Below, piece by piece: positions 50,027-58,070 of a DNA stretch of 64,000 nucleotides. This stretch comes from Saccharibacillus sp. O23. GTDB lineage: Bacteria > Bacillota > Bacilli > Paenibacillales > Paenibacillaceae. A program made the position numbers and the translations under genes. Position 1 is the stretch's first letter; every line of letters starts with the position of its first letter. Below the pieces are notes generated by a model. It did no database searches, was not told where the DNA came from, and saw nothing but the letters and a program-made list of their open reading frames with translations. The stretch is from assembly GCF_002205895.1 (NCBI RefSeq), contig NZ_NJDE01000025.1, forward strand, positions 124,001 through 188,000. The letters run 5' to 3'.

Positions 50027-50707
50027 TTACCGAGGTTTCGTCGTCTGCCGACTCATTTCCTGCTGTCTGTCCCATAACTCCGTCATCGCGATCGGCGTAC
50101 GAACCGCTTTGTTCGCGTCGCGGCTTTCTTTCGACCACGGGAACGGCACGATCGACATGCCTTGTCCTCCTTGGAGCGCACGGATATCGTCCTGCCAGCC
50201 TTTCCAGCGGAACGTCGCGTAATACTGCTCCAAGTCGCCGTCCATCGCCCAAGCCAGAAAGTCCGTGTATCCTTTCTCCGTATCTTCCCATTCGAGCGTA
50301 TCGGGCGCGAAATAATACACGTTCGGCGTACGGTCGTTAAACGCGCCGTTGTTGATCGCGAAAAACCCGCCCGCGACGTCGTAAGCCGCGATCACGTACC
50401 CTTCGGGTTCGAATTCGAGATCGAGCGGGTCCGGCCCGAGTCCGTTCCAAGAACGAAGGTCGCCCGCGATCGAATCATGCCCGCAGCCGAGCACTTTCAG
50501 CCATCCCCGGTCGATCCATAGTCCTCCGCTGTTCAGCGCGACCGCGCCCAGCGTCGTCCGATCGCTCGTCTGCAAGCCGACCAGCGTCTCTTCGGCCCGA
50601 CGCCGATCCGCCCCGAGGATCCGGACCTCGTTCTCCGCCCGCTGCGCCGCTTCAAGAAGCGAAGGCCACGCGCTGTCGTCGGACAGCAGTTCTTCCAGCT
50701 TTTTCAT
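50027..50707 (-). CDS. DUF2625 family protein
   Basis: A protein of 226 residues, soluble. It has the DUF2625 markers: TTLGAVALNSGGLWIDRGWLKVLGCGH, ALNSGG and DVAGGFFAINNGAF, then YYFAPDTLEWEDTEKGYTDFLAWAM. The family is widespread in Gram-positive and enteric bacteria, function unknown. The ATG is chosen after GAAGGAGAAAAA. It is divergent from a small secreted protein gene 85 bases away. Confidence 0.87.
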   Translation of the reverse strand: MKKLEELLSDDSAWPSLLEAAQRAENEVRILGADRRRAEETLVGLQTSDRTTLGAVALNSGGLWIDRGWLKVLGCGHDSIAGDLRSWNGLGPDPLDLEFEPEGYVIAAYDVAGGFFAINNGAFNDRTPNVYYFAPDTLEWEDTEKGYTDFLAWAMDGDLEQYYATFRWKGWQDDIRALQGGQGMSIVPFPWSKESRDANKAVRTPIAMTELWDRQQEMSRQTTKPR

Positions 50708-50792
50708 CCATTTTTCTCCTTCCGCTTCAAATTTAACCCATTCCGCCCGATAATAGAGCTTGAACGCCATTTTAAGCCCGGGAGGCATTTTC

Positions 50793-51059
50793 ATGAAAAA
50801 AGGTCTGGCTTATTCGCTCAGTTTCGCGCTGCTGCTCGCCGTAGCGGTTCCCGTTACGCAACAAACCGCTCACGCCGAAGCCAAGAAGTACAAAAACTGT
50901 ACCGAACTGAACAAAGATTACAAAGGCGGGGTCGCCAAATCGGCCGACATCAAAAACAAAGGCGGCAAAACCAAACATAAACCGTTCGTTTCGGCCGAAC
51001 TTTACGAAGCCAACAAAACCAAAGACCGCGACAAAGACTTTATCGCCTGCGAAAAATAA
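50793..51059 (+). CDS. Secreted Excalibur calcium-binding domain protein
   Basis: A protein of 88 residues. Residues 1-28 form a signal peptide (MKKGLAYSLSFALLLAVAVP, cleavage after AHA). The mature peptide is the Excalibur domain: KYKNCTELNKDYKGGVA with one Cys and the Ca-binding loop D78-R-D80-K-D82-FIACE with the second Cys, giving the conserved disulfide and DxDxDGxxCE-like motif. Such proteins are extracellular. Strong terminator follows. GGGAGG lies ahead of the ATG. Confidence 0.9.
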   Translation: MKKGLAYSLSFALLLAVAVPVTQQTAHAEAKKYKNCTELNKDYKGGVAKSADIKNKGGKTKHKPFVSAELYEANKTKDRDKDFIACEK

Positions 51060-51086
51060 AGGACGCCGAAAGGTGTCCTTTTTTGT
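51056..51086 (+). terminator. Terminator of the Excalibur gene
   Basis: AAAGGACGCC / GGTGTCCTTT hairpin with GAAA loop and T run, starting at the stop codon. Confidence 0.88.
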
Positions 51087-51099
51087 GCCTGTTTCACAC

Positions 51100-51582
51100 T
51101 TAATCGTAGATCTTCGACGAGCGGCGTTTGACGATCGATACGTCGTTCGCGCCGGCCCAACGGATGATGTCCCTTACGGAATACGCCGGATTTTCGGAAA
51201 ATTTGAACGAATAATCGTTAGGCACGAATAACCATCTTCTCGGCTTGACGCTGATCGCGGGTTCTTCGCCTTCAGAGACGTAAATAAGCTTAATTTGCCC
51301 GGCCGGCAATCGGCGCTTCCGCAGTTTGATCGAATCTTCATTCAGTTCCAGCGTATACGCCGGCCTAAAGATCTGACGGATCGAAAGCAGCGCGAAGATC
51401 AGCATCAGCGCGACTGCGGCTAACGATAAGCGGTACATACCGGGCCCGCTCCAGCCTTGAACCCAACTCTGGTAATGTTGATACACGAGCAAAGACCATA
51501 AGACGGCTTGCAGTCCGTAGGACAAAGCGTGTCCGAACGGACGCACGCTTCGAACCCCGTAGAAACAACGATCTTTTCCCAT
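51100..51582 (-). CDS. Membrane protein with PH-like C-terminal domain
   Basis: A protein of 160 residues from ATG after GGAGG. Two hydrophobic helices (about 20-38 and 50-72) are followed by a soluble part with LELNEDSIKLRKRRLPAGQIKLIYVSEGEEPAISVKPRRWLFVPNDYSFKFSEN, which has the alternating pattern of a bacterial PH/YdbS-like domain. The start has no signal-cleavage site. Function unknown. It is convergent with the Excalibur gene. Confidence 0.75.
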   Translation of the reverse strand: MGKDRCFYGVRSVRPFGHALSYGLQAVLWSLLVYQHYQSWVQGWSGPGMYRLSLAAVALMLIFALLSIRQIFRPAYTLELNEDSIKLRKRRLPAGQIKLIYVSEGEEPAISVKPRRWLFVPNDYSFKFSENPAYSVRDIIRWAGANDVSIVKRRSSKIYD

Positions 51583-51655
51583 CGCGATTCCTCCTGTCTG
51601 ATTGTCGAACATCCTTTACTTTAAGAACGTTCGCAACCCCACATTCGTTACGCGA

Positions 51656-52564
51656 TCATTCGATTTCGATCGCCAATTCGCCTACGTAAACGGCCCGCCC
51701 CGATACCTTGATCTCCGTCTCCCCGTTATCCGTACGCCAAGCTTCGACTTTCGCGCGTCCGTTTCGTCCCATCTCCAATCCCTGCTCGACGACGAACGCC
51801 GTATGCCGCGATTCCGGTTCCAGATAAGTCAGCGCATAAGCCCCCATGACGCCCGTCGCCGTTCCCGTTACCGGATCTTCGATCGTACCCGAATACGGCG
51901 AAGAGAAGTGGCGCGCGTGCATGCGTGCCGAAGGGTCGAACGTGTCCGAACAAAAAGGATGCAGCGACGCCCGCGGATTCTGCTTCAGCACGCCCGGAAA
52001 TTCGGCGTTGCGCGGCTTCATGCGCGAGAAAGCTTCCAGATCGCGGATCGGAAGCAGCAGCGTCCAGATCCCCGTGCTCCCGTAGACGATCGGATAACGT
52101 TCGTCCCGGTCGTCCGCCGTCAATCCTATCGAAGCGAGCAGCGCTTCTTCGTCGCCTTCGAACGGAACAAACTCGGGGCGGCCTTGACGCATCCGCATCA
52201 CGAGGTAATCCTGCTCGCCCGAAGGATCGGATTCCCGCAGCAGTTCGACCGGAAGAATCCCGGCCCGCGTCTCGATCGACGCCTCCTCTTTGTCCAGCAG
52301 ATTGCGGGTATGGAGAGCGTACAGCGAAGCCATCGTGGCATGCCCGCACAGATCCATCTCGTGTCCCGGAGTAAAATAACGCAGTTTCGCGTCCGCTCGT
52401 TCCGAGCGGCAGACGAAAGTGGTCTCGTTAAACCCGACGCGGGCCGCGATTTGCTGCATCTGTTCATCCGTCAATCCGTCGGCGTCCAGCACGACTCCGG
52501 CCGGATTGCCTTTGCCGGGAATCGGCGAAAACGCGTCGTAATGCAAAACATTCACCGAGGTCAT
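51656..52564 (-). CDS. PhzF family isomerase/epimerase
   Basis: A protein of 302 residues with the two-domain diaminopimelate-epimerase fold of PhzF: VLHYDAFSPIPGKGNPAGVVLDAD, the catalytic Glu in GFNETTFVC, RYFTPGHEMDLCGHATMAS in the first half, and DPVTGTATGVMGAYALTYL in the second. It is a general family; only phenazine-pathway members have a proven role, and no phenazine genes are near. The ATG overlaps the TetR stop (ATGA), so it is co-expressed with the repressor and may act on a compound related to the inducer or the exported substrate (inference). Confidence 0.92.
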   Translation of the reverse strand: MTSVNVLHYDAFSPIPGKGNPAGVVLDADGLTDEQMQQIAARVGFNETTFVCRSERADAKLRYFTPGHEMDLCGHATMASLYALHTRNLLDKEEASIETRAGILPVELLRESDPSGEQDYLVMRMRQGRPEFVPFEGDEEALLASIGLTADDRDERYPIVYGSTGIWTLLLPIRDLEAFSRMKPRNAEFPGVLKQNPRASLHPFCSDTFDPSARMHARHFSSPYSGTIEDPVTGTATGVMGAYALTYLEPESRHTAFVVEQGLEMGRNGRAKVEAWRTDNGETEIKVSGRAVYVGELAIEIE

Positions 52565-53151
52565 CTTTTTTCCTCCTTCAGCAGGGTCAAAGTCGTAGCG
52601 ATCGCCGCGTCGATAAACGCCGACGGCGGTTTCGCTTTCAGCATCACGGTCAACCCGATCAGCGAGACCAGCACCGCGCCGGCCGACGCTTCGGCATCCA
52701 GTTCCCGCGACAGTTCGCCCGACCCGATGCCCTTCTCGATCTTGCGGCGAAACAGAGCGGCCAGACGCAGTTGATGATCCAGCGCTTGCGCGGCAAGGTC
52801 CGGTTCTGCGGCTCCCAGCTCGTCGAGCGTAAGCACGGCGAGGCAGCCGAGCGCCGGATCGCCTCCGCTTCCTCCGGCGGCCGTATCGCGCAGCAGTCCG
52901 GCAAACGCGGGAATCGTCTGGTCCTCCCTCTCCAGCACCTGTTCGACATAAGCGGCATGGCGCTCCGTATAACGCTTCAAAGCCCGCTCGAACAGCTCCC
53001 GTTTGTCTCCGAACGTCGCGTACAAACTCGGCTTGCGAATATCCATCCGCTGCGTCAGCTCGGTCAAAGACGCCGCTTCGTATCCTTTTTCCCAGAACAC
53101 CCGCATCGCGGCATCAAGCGCTTGTTCTTCGTCGAAAGCCCGAGGCCTCAC
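52561..53151 (-). CDS. TetR/AcrR family transcriptional repressor
   Basis: A protein of 196 residues from GTG (GAGGAGG upstream). The N-terminal helix-turn-helix is ALDAAMRVFWEKGYEAASLTELTQRMDIRKPSLYATFGDKRELFERAL (residues 10-60), typical of TetR. The C-terminal ligand-binding half is helix-rich. It probably represses itself and the divergent MFS exporter through the two palindromes in the shared intergenic region, so export would be induced by a ligand. Confidence 0.93.
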   Translation of the reverse strand: MRPRAFDEEQALDAAMRVFWEKGYEAASLTELTQRMDIRKPSLYATFGDKRELFERALKRYTERHAAYVEQVLEREDQTIPAFAGLLRDTAAGGSGGDPALGCLAVLTLDELGAAEPDLAAQALDHQLRLAALFRRKIEKGIGSGELSRELDAEASAGAVLVSLIGLTVMLKAKPPSAFIDAAIATTLTLLKEEKR

Positions 53152-53190
53152 GGCGATCCTCCTCTGCGGCGCCCGAAAGCGCATGTATGA

Positions 53191-53291
53191 TACCGATCAG
53201 TATAATACAGCTTCCCGCCGCTTGCAAAAAGATTGACAGCGCGAAAAAGAACGGCGTATAGTGAGGGAGCGCATTTACATACCGATCGGTA
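53191..53291. promoter_or_regulatory. Divergent promoters with two TetR-type operators
   Basis: TACCGATCAGTA (53191-53202) and the perfect palindrome TACCGATCGGTA (53280-53291) differ at one base. The first covers the -10 region (TATACT) of the leftward tetR promoter with its TTGCAA -35; the second lies just downstream of the rightward promoter TTGACA (53233-53238), 18 bases, TATAGT (53257-53262). The placement fits repression of both directions by the TetR protein. Confidence 0.8.
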
Positions 53292-53327
53292 CAAAACGAA
53301 TTCCGAAACTCGAAAGGAGCTTCCGCT

Positions 53328-54515
53328 TTGATCAAATCCGCTCAGGCCCCGACTTGGTCGCCTTCGCTGGCGCTGCTGCTCGCTTCCGCCTGCGGCCTGG
53401 CCGTCGCCAATATTTATTACGCCCAACCGCTGCTCGGTCAGCTTGCCGAAGAATTCGGCGTCTCTTACGCGGCCGTCGGCTCGGTCGTCTCCGTCATTCA
53501 ATTGTTCTATGCCGCAGGCCTGCTGCTGATCGTGCCGCTCGGCGATCTGCGAAGCCGAAGACGCATGATTCTCGTTCAACTGCTGTCGTCTTCGGTCGCT
53601 CTGACCGCCGCCGGATTGGCCGATCGGTACGCCTTGCTGTTAGCCGCTCTCGCCGCCGTCGGCTCGATGGCCGTGGTCACTCAGGTTCTCGTCAATTTCG
53701 CTTCTTCGCTGGCTCCGGCTTCGCGGCGGGGCAGCGCCGTCGGCACGGTGACCGGAGGCGTGGTGATCGGGATTCTGCTGGCTCGGACCGTCGCCGGCGT
53801 CGTCAGCGAACTCGGAGGTTGGCGCGCCGTATATCTGCTGTCGGCCGCGCTCACCGCGGCCGTCGCGCTGGCTTTGTTCAGATGGCTGCCGGAAGACGAC
53901 TCGGCTAAATCCAAGATCTCTTACGGGCAGACGCTGCGTTCTCTGCCCGAACTGTTCGCGGCGCGTCCTCTGCTGCGAAGCCGGGCCGTGCTGGCGCTGC
54001 TGATCTTCGCCGACTTCGGCATGCTGTGGACTCCGCTTGCGATTCCGCTCGGCGAAGCGCCGCTGGGTCTGTCGCCGGCCGCCATCGGCGCTTTCGGTCT
54101 GGCGGGCGCGGCCGGCGCGTTGGGCGCTGCACGCGCCGGCCGCTGGGCCGACCGGGGACTGGGGCCGCGAATGACGATCGTCGCGCTGGCCGTTCTGTTG
54201 GTCGCTTGGCTGCCGATCGGCATGCTGCACCGCTCGTTGGCGCTGCTGGTCGTCGGCATTCTGCTGCTCGATTTCGCCGTACAGGTCGTGCATGTCAGCA
54301 GCCAGTCGCTGCTGTTCGCCGCGTTTCCCGAAGCGCGAGGACGGCTGACCGGCGCTTACATGGTTTTCTATTCGATCGGCAGCGCGCTCGGCGCTTTCTT
54401 GTCGACGCGGATCTACGCCGCTTTCGGTTGGCAAGGCGTAAGCTTGACGGGCGCGGGAATCGCCGCGATCGCGCTGGCGTACGCTGTCTGCTCCCGGGAT
54501 GCGCGCCACGTTTGA
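53328..54515 (+). CDS. MFS transporter
   Basis: A 395-residue protein with 12 predicted helices; TTG start with AAAGGAG upstream. TM1-TM2 region SACGLAVANIYYAQPLLGQLAEEFGVSYAAVG is typical for the YtrF/MFS_1 group (Bcr/CmlA-related), motif A in the TM2-TM3 loop is PLGDLRSRRRM, and the second half has the corresponding AGRWADRGLG. It exports an unknown compound. Divergent from TetR with the operators described above. A terminator hairpin follows at 54556. Confidence 0.92.
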   Translation: MIKSAQAPTWSPSLALLLASACGLAVANIYYAQPLLGQLAEEFGVSYAAVGSVVSVIQLFYAAGLLLIVPLGDLRSRRRMILVQLLSSSVALTAAGLADRYALLLAALAAVGSMAVVTQVLVNFASSLAPASRRGSAVGTVTGGVVIGILLARTVAGVVSELGGWRAVYLLSAALTAAVALALFRWLPEDDSAKSKISYGQTLRSLPELFAARPLLRSRAVLALLIFADFGMLWTPLAIPLGEAPLGLSPAAIGAFGLAGAAGALGAARAGRWADRGLGPRMTIVALAVLLVAWLPIGMLHRSLALLVVGILLLDFAVQVVHVSSQSLLFAAFPEARGRLTGAYMVFYSIGSALGAFLSTRIYAAFGWQGVSLTGAGIAAIALAYAVCSRDARHV

Positions 54516-54551
54516 GCGCAGAGCGCGGGCGGATTTCGGGCTTTAGAACAG

Positions 54552-54585
54552 CAAAAAGCAGCCCGTTTCGCGGGCTGCTTTGCCA
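54552..54585. terminator. Bidirectional terminator between the MFS and phosphotransferase genes
   Basis: GCAGCCCG / CGGGCTGC stem (54558-54565, 54571-54578) with A run on the left. It separates two convergent genes. Confidence 0.8.
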
Positions 54586-54602
54586 TATTCCGAAAAAGCC
54601 GC

Positions 54603-55406
54603 TCAGCTCTGTTCGGCCAGCCGTCCGCGCACCCATCCGAGCAGTTTCGCTTTCTCGGTATGCGGAATCGGCTCGACCAGACGGGCCGCGGCCAGAGGCA
54701 GCATCCAGCGTTCGATCTCTTCGGCGGCATACCCGGACCGCTTGGCGTATTCGTCCAGATAAGCGCGGCGGAACGTCTCGGCCGCTTGTTCCATCACGCC
54801 TCTCGCGCCGCCTTCTTCCGTTCCGAACCCGAGCAGCAGCAGCGTCCGCGCGGGATCGTACAGCGGATGCCCGCAGGTCGCGTCGATCCAATCGATCACG
54901 CGCCATCCGTCCGGCGTCTCCATGATATTTCCCGGGTGATAATCGCCGTGGCATAACCGATCGCCTTCGGGCAGCTTATTCAGCTCGGCCAATATGTAAG
55001 CTTTCTCTTCTTCTCGAAGCATCTCGGCGCGGCCGATCCGGCTTACGAGACGTTCGCGCTGATCGTCTTGAAGATCTTCCGCCGATCGTTCGTTCAGGCA
55101 GACCTGATAAGCCGCGAACGTGCGGGCCGCTTCTTCGGCCGTCTCGGGTTCGCGATACAACCGTTCAAGCAGCGATTCGCCTTCGATCCGTTCGAGCAGG
55201 ATCGCATGCCGGCCGCCGTGAAGCTCCACGCCCAGCGGTTTCGCCGCAGGCAGTCCCGCTTCGTAGGCCCATACGCTTTTGCCGTATTCGTTTGCGACGC
55301 CGCTTTCGGAGAACCATTCCCGGAACAGCTTGACCACCTGCCCCGACTCGTTCAGATAAATCTCCGCCGTTCCCCCGTCGCCGATCTTGCTCCATGTCTG
55401 CGTCAT
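54603..55406 (-). CDS. APH-fold phosphotransferase
   Basis: A protein of 267 residues with the kinase landmarks KLFREWF, ILLERIEGESLLERL, the catalytic loop LCHGDYHPGNIM and DWIDATCGHPLYDPART. HGDYHPGNI followed by DW(I/A)D is typical of aminoglycoside phosphotransferase-like enzymes, with a wide range of small-molecule or homoserine-like acceptors. Neighbouring genes give no substrate. The ATG lies close to the DUF2164 gene end (30 bases), so the two are not overlapping but probably share a transcript. Confidence 0.88.
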   Translation of the reverse strand: MTQTWSKIGDGGTAEIYLNESGQVVKLFREWFSESGVANEYGKSVWAYEAGLPAAKPLGVELHGGRHAILLERIEGESLLERLYREPETAEEAARTFAAYQVCLNERSAEDLQDDQRERLVSRIGRAEMLREEEKAYILAELNKLPEGDRLCHGDYHPGNIMETPDGWRVIDWIDATCGHPLYDPARTLLLLGFGTEEGGARGVMEQAAETFRRAYLDEYAKRSGYAAEEIERWMLPLAAARLVEPIPHTEKAKLLGWVRGRLAEQS

Positions 55407-55436
55407 TTCTCACCGCTTTCCGCCGCTTGCGCGGCT

Positions 55437-55688
55437 TTACCTGCGCACGATCGGGCGTTCGAGCGCGTACAGTTCTTCTTCGACCTGAAGCATTTTCTCG
55501 TTCACGGCCGCTCTCGCATCCCGGATCGCTTGATTGTATAGGTAAGGCGCGAACTGCTTGAGCATATGATCGAGCAGATTCTCCGCCGCGATCGTACCGA
55601 TCTCTTCGCCGCGTTCTTCGTAAAAAAACTGCTGAAGATCGGCGATCATTTCGTCTTTTTGTTCTCTGGGCAATCGGATAGGGATCAT
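55437..55688 (-). CDS. DUF2164 family protein
   Basis: A protein of 83 residues: MIPIRLPREQKDEMIADLQQFFYEERGEEIGTIAAENLLDHMLKQFAPYLYNQAIRDA matches DUF2164, a small, helical, widely distributed family of unknown function. The ATG follows GAGAAGAAAAG. It sits between the GNAT and the phosphotransferase genes on the minus strand. Confidence 0.88.
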   Translation of the reverse strand: MIPIRLPREQKDEMIADLQQFFYEERGEEIGTIAAENLLDHMLKQFAPYLYNQAIRDARAAVNEKMLQVEEELYALERPIVRR

Positions 55689-55741
55689 CTTTTCTTCTCC
55701 TCTCGATGCGTCTCGGCGCTGCTCGCCGGGCGAAAACGATC

Positions 55742-56137
55742 TCAAGAACGGCTGCGATGCATGACGACCTGCCGGGTCGGCCGGAACCCGCTGTCTTCGT
55801 AATACTCCGTCAGCTTGGCCGAACAGAATAGGCTGACGACTTCGATGCCGTGCAGCTCCTTCATCATCTTGTCCATCAACTGCCGGCCGATGCCTTGTCC
55901 GCGATGCGTGCCGAGCACGACAACGTCCTCCACGTAAGCCCGATATACGCCGTCCGATACCGCGCGGCAGAACCCGACGAGCTGCTTGTCTTCCCAAGCT
56001 CCGAGCGCCACGCCGTGCGTCAACAGCTTGCGAATTCCATCTTTCGTCCGCGTCGGCCACCAATCCGCATCTTGATAGAGCCGCATCAATTGCAGCGGGG
56101 GGATCGGTTTTTCCGTGTGCGGTTTGATGAGCACCAT
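55742..56137 (-). CDS. GNAT family N-acetyltransferase
   Basis: A GNAT of 131 residues: GVALGAWEDKQLVGFCRAVSDGVYRAYVEDVVVLGTHRGQGIGRQLMDKM (acetyl-CoA loop R-G-Q-G-I-G), then LFCSAKLTEYYEDSGFRPTRQVVMHRSR. The pattern is that of the YhfO/ArgA-like short GNATs. Start at ATG after AAGGAGGCTTCTG. It is the first gene of the GNAT / DUF2164 / phosphotransferase run. Confidence 0.88.
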   Translation of the reverse strand: MVLIKPHTEKPIPPLQLMRLYQDADWWPTRTKDGIRKLLTHGVALGAWEDKQLVGFCRAVSDGVYRAYVEDVVVLGTHRGQGIGRQLMDKMMKELHGIEVVSLFCSAKLTEYYEDSGFRPTRQVVMHRSRS

Positions 56138-56300
56138 GTGTCAGAAGCCTCCTTGTCGGTCGTGCGAATCGTGTTCGTTTGTCTAAAATATGCCCCAAAT
56201 TCCGGTCGAAGTCGAGCCCTGCTTTGGTTTCGGAGGTTTTTTCGGTAAAATAAACAGGCGGACGCCAAGCTTATTCCTGTCGCAGAAGGAGGACATTCCG

Positions 56301-56903
56301 ATGAAATCCGCGTCTCGATCCCGACGACTCTTGAAAGGATCGCTGTTTTATGTATGCCTGATCGCCATGACTGTTCTTTTTGCTTTGTCCTACATGCCGG
56401 TGATCTATATCGAATGGTTTCATGCCACGCTTCAGACCGGCGAGCTGATCGTCATCACGCTCCGCAATATTCTGTCTTGGATGATCGCGCTGGCCCTGGT
56501 CGGTTTTCTTGCCTTTTGCATGATTCGGCAGCGCTCGAGAATCGTTCGCAAATATCCGGTCTGGCTCTACCGCTCGGCGTTGTTTTACCCCGCGATCGTG
56601 GTGCTGGTGTTCATGACTTTCGAATGGCAGACTCCGCAGACCAGCTACGATCTGGCTCGCTATTACGCGCAGGGCATTCTGGAAGAGAAACAAGCGCACG
56701 TGTCGTCGACCGGACAAACCTGCGAAATCAACGACACCTACGAAAGCTGCACCTTATGGGTGACCTTGTCGGACGGAAGCCGTTACGGCGTCAAAAGCCC
56801 GTTGGCCGACGTTTTCAAGCAGCGTTCGGATATCGAAGCCGTTCGCGTTCTCCCGTCGAGCGGACGTTTGATCGGAATCCGCACGTCCGACGGATGGTCG
56901 TGA
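56301..56903 (+). CDS. Membrane protein with an extracytoplasmic domain
   Basis: A protein of 200 residues from ATG (AAGGAGG upstream). Three hydrophobic segments (about 12-32, 45-70, 92-108), then a C-terminal soluble domain (110-200) with two Cys (QTCEINDTYESCTLWVTLSDGSRYGVKSPLADVF) that could form a disulfide outside the cell. No family is recognised. Monocistronic, convergent with the SUKH gene. Confidence 0.75.
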   Translation: MKSASRSRRLLKGSLFYVCLIAMTVLFALSYMPVIYIEWFHATLQTGELIVITLRNILSWMIALALVGFLAFCMIRQRSRIVRKYPVWLYRSALFYPAIVVLVFMTFEWQTPQTSYDLARYYAQGILEEKQAHVSSTGQTCEINDTYESCTLWVTLSDGSRYGVKSPLADVFKQRSDIEAVRVLPSSGRLIGIRTSDGWS

Positions 56904-56922
56904 CGCCGAAACCCGAATGCAG

Positions 56923-56957
56923 CAAAAAGCCCGGGCGCAGCTCTGCGTCCCGGGCGG
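56923..56957 (-). terminator. Terminator of the SUKH gene
   Basis: GCCCGGGCGCAG / CTGCGTCCCGGGC stem (56929-56940, 56943-56955, one bulge) followed on the minus strand by TTTTTGC. Confidence 0.85.
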
Positions 56958-56993
56958 ACAATCGATTCCGTTTTTCGGCAGTCGGGACCGGAT

Positions 56994-57683
56994 TCAAGGT
57001 TCGATCGGTTTCACCATGCCCGGATCCGCGATCAGCGCGAGCGCGCTCTCGTCCAGACTTCCGTACCACACGTCCGAATAATAATCCATGATCAGCAGAT
57101 TGTCGCCGCACAGATAGAACGAATGGGAAGGTTCGTTGAATACATAATAGCCGTCCAACCAGATCGGGTTCAACGTATCGCGAAATACGGCCGGATCGAG
57201 CGAGCCTTCCAATTTGCCGAAGTAACGGCTGCCGAAGACCAACTCCTGCAAACAGAACGTCGTCAGAAAATGCGTCAGCGACGGGCATACGATCTCGCTG
57301 CCTTCCAGACGATCGTCCCAGAGACGGGCGGCATCGCTATAGACGGGAGAATCGTCGCGGCCGGCTTCGACGGAACAATTCCAAGCGCATTGATTTTCCG
57401 ACAGAAAAACGATGCGCCCTTCTTCGCGTTCCAACTCGTCCGGTTCCAACCAAATATCCTGCGCTTGGAACAGCTTGGGACCGAAGCCTGCCGGCGCGGC
57501 GCCGGCATCGAAAGTCGGATTAGGCCAGTTGCCCGCAAACGCGTAAAAATCTTTCAATACGGCAGGCAGGTCTGTCGGGATCAGATCCGGACGGACTCCG
57601 TATTGAGGTTTGGCCGGTCCTGCCCATTTGCAGATAAAAGCTTTCAGCCGCTCCATCGTTTGTTCGTTATCCGGAATCAGCAT
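56994..57683 (-). CDS. SMI1/KNR4 (SUKH)-like protein
   Basis: A protein of 229 residues. IPTDLPAVLKDFYAFAGNWPNP matches the SUKH core (L-P-x-x-L-x-x-F-Y), ENQCAWNCSVEAGRDDSPVYSD and PSLTHFLTTFCLQELVFGSRYFG follow. Many SUKH proteins are immunity proteins for polymorphic toxins, but no toxin gene is adjacent, so a different or orphan role is possible. Start ATG follows AAAGGGGAATTC. It may use a promoter in the 57684-57890 region, where I see no other features. Confidence 0.8.
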   Translation of the reverse strand: MLIPDNEQTMERLKAFICKWAGPAKPQYGVRPDLIPTDLPAVLKDFYAFAGNWPNPTFDAGAAPAGFGPKLFQAQDIWLEPDELEREEGRIVFLSENQCAWNCSVEAGRDDSPVYSDAARLWDDRLEGSEIVCPSLTHFLTTFCLQELVFGSRYFGKLEGSLDPAVFRDTLNPIWLDGYYVFNEPSHSFYLCGDNLLIMDYYSDVWYGSLDESALALIADPGMVKPIEP

Positions 57684-57894
57684 GTGAATTCCCCTTTGTA
57701 TGTAGAGTCAACGGAATTTGCGCGGAAGCGATCGGATCGTTGCATCCTTGATGTTCTTTATTTTATCGTCAACCGGCCGGGCTGAGAAGCCCGCTCTTTC
57801 CTATTTACGCCCGAAAAGCCGCAAACCCGGCATGCGAAGTTGGTCCCATTCGTGCCGCGATCCGCTTGTCGCCCGATAATTTTCCGCAAAACGA

Positions 57895-57923
57895 TTGACG
57901 GCCGCGCTTATTCCTCTTATTAT
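57895..57923 (+). promoter_or_regulatory. Promoter of the glcT-PTS operon
   Basis: TTGACG (57895-57900), 17 bases, TATTAT (57918-57923). Transcription would begin near 57930 and pass through the antitermination target and terminator before reaching glcT at 58071. Confidence 0.8.
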
Positions 57924-57965
57924 AGGTTCAAGCTAAATTTTTACACATTCGCATAGATCGACCGG

Positions 57966-58032
57966 CGTGTTACCGCGAGGGCATGAGCCAAGAATCGTTC
58001 ACTCACCGAGTGAATGTTCTTGGCTCTTTTTG
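57966..58032 (+). promoter_or_regulatory. GlcT ribonucleic antiterminator (RAT) and overlapping terminator
   Basis: CGTGTTACCGCGAGGGCATGAG (57966 on) closely resembles the B. subtilis ptsG RAT, where CGTGTTACTG and GGCATGAG flank the loop. Its end overlaps the terminator arm AGCCAAGAA (57986-57994), paired with TTCTTGGCT (58017-58025), inner stem TTCACT/AGTGAA, then CTTTTTGC. Binding of unphosphorylated GlcT to the RAT would prevent hairpin formation and allow the operon to be read. Confidence 0.85.
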
Positions 58033-58070
58033 CTTTCAGGCGGCCCGACATTCGAAAAGGAGCGAACGGC

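Larger units (their letters stand above)
57684..58070. other. Intergenic region holding the glcT leader
   Basis: 387 bases between the divergent SUKH and glcT genes. From 57895 rightward it contains the glcT promoter, the antitermination target and the terminator (listed separately). From 57684 to 57890 I see only the expected upstream region of the SUKH gene and no further open frame. Confidence 0.6.

Noticed and set aside
56994-57683. SUKH protein as immunity partner of a toxin
   Set aside because: No adjacent toxin, WXG or RHS-type gene; the neighbours are a membrane protein and the PTS operon.
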